Below, in pieces: positions 22,765 to 22,768 of a stretch of 22,768 bases of DNA. The notes under the pieces were generated by a model, which searched no databases, had not been told where the DNA came from, and saw only the letters and a program-made list of their open reading frames with translations. Numbering within the stretch: the stretch's first letter is position 1; every line of letters starts with the position of its first letter. Made by a program: the position numbers and the translations under genes. Source of the DNA: Candidatus Kappaea frigidicola (GTDB lineage: Bacteria; Omnitrophota; Gorgyraeia; JAGLLT01); contig JAVCCI010000002.1 in assembly GCA_030765555.1 (NCBI GenBank), positions 1-22,768 of the forward strand, in the 5' to 3' direction.

Positions 22765-22768
22765 AAAA

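Overview
The window is a gene-dense, visibly AT-rich stretch of bacterial chromosome with tightly packed, mostly co-directional (+) genes that often overlap by a few bases. A lipoprotein signal sequence suggests a Gram-negative-type envelope. A six-gene Rnf complex beside a folate one-carbon cluster suggests an anaerobe, possibly with a Wood-Ljungdahl-like methyl branch. The gene order and protein character resemble uncultured candidate-phylum bacteria such as Omnitrophota. That placement is an inference from memory, not a search result.

Layout: (1) 1-197 holds three consecutive stem-loops. (2) 198-1517 is a ribosomal/tRNA-modification operon, rpsP-trmD-rplS, without the khpA and rimM genes that often sit between rpsP and trmD. 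(3) 1635-5938 is a one-carbon/pantothenate cluster: fchA-folD-metF-panB and a P-loop/DRTGG protein, closed by a bidirectional terminator. (4) 6021-6206 (minus) encodes a tiny, almost pure lysine-repeat, histone-H1-like protein. (5) 6315-10709 is an rnfCDGEAB operon behind a perfect consensus sigma70 promoter; its RnfB is very short. (6) 10730-22701 is a complete de novo UMP operon, pyrR-pyrB-pyrC-lipoprotein-EndoQ-carA-carB-pyrK-pyrD-pyrF-pyrE, preceded by a promoter and a readable PyrR-type attenuator. (7) The window ends in a promoter for a gene outside it.

The genes join up as follows. FchA, FolD and MetF interconvert methenyl-, methylene- and methyl-THF. PanB consumes methylene-THF. Rnf couples ferredoxin/NAD redox to an ion gradient and shares the NAD pool with the folate dehydrogenase and PyrK/PyrD. 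The pyr operon has every enzyme from carbamoyl phosphate to UMP, controlled by PyrR in its own leader.

The most notable points are enzymes that look intact by length and fold but have lost catalytic residues. The carA product lacks the whole glutaminase triad (Cys to Gly, His to Leu, Glu to Asn), which points to an ammonia-dependent carbamoyl-phosphate synthetase. FolD has Gln in place of the cyclohydrolase lysine and sits directly behind a dedicated cyclohydrolase, FchA, which suggests a division of labour. RnfB lacks its ferredoxin module. No CRISPR array, tRNA, rRNA, transposase or phage gene was seen.
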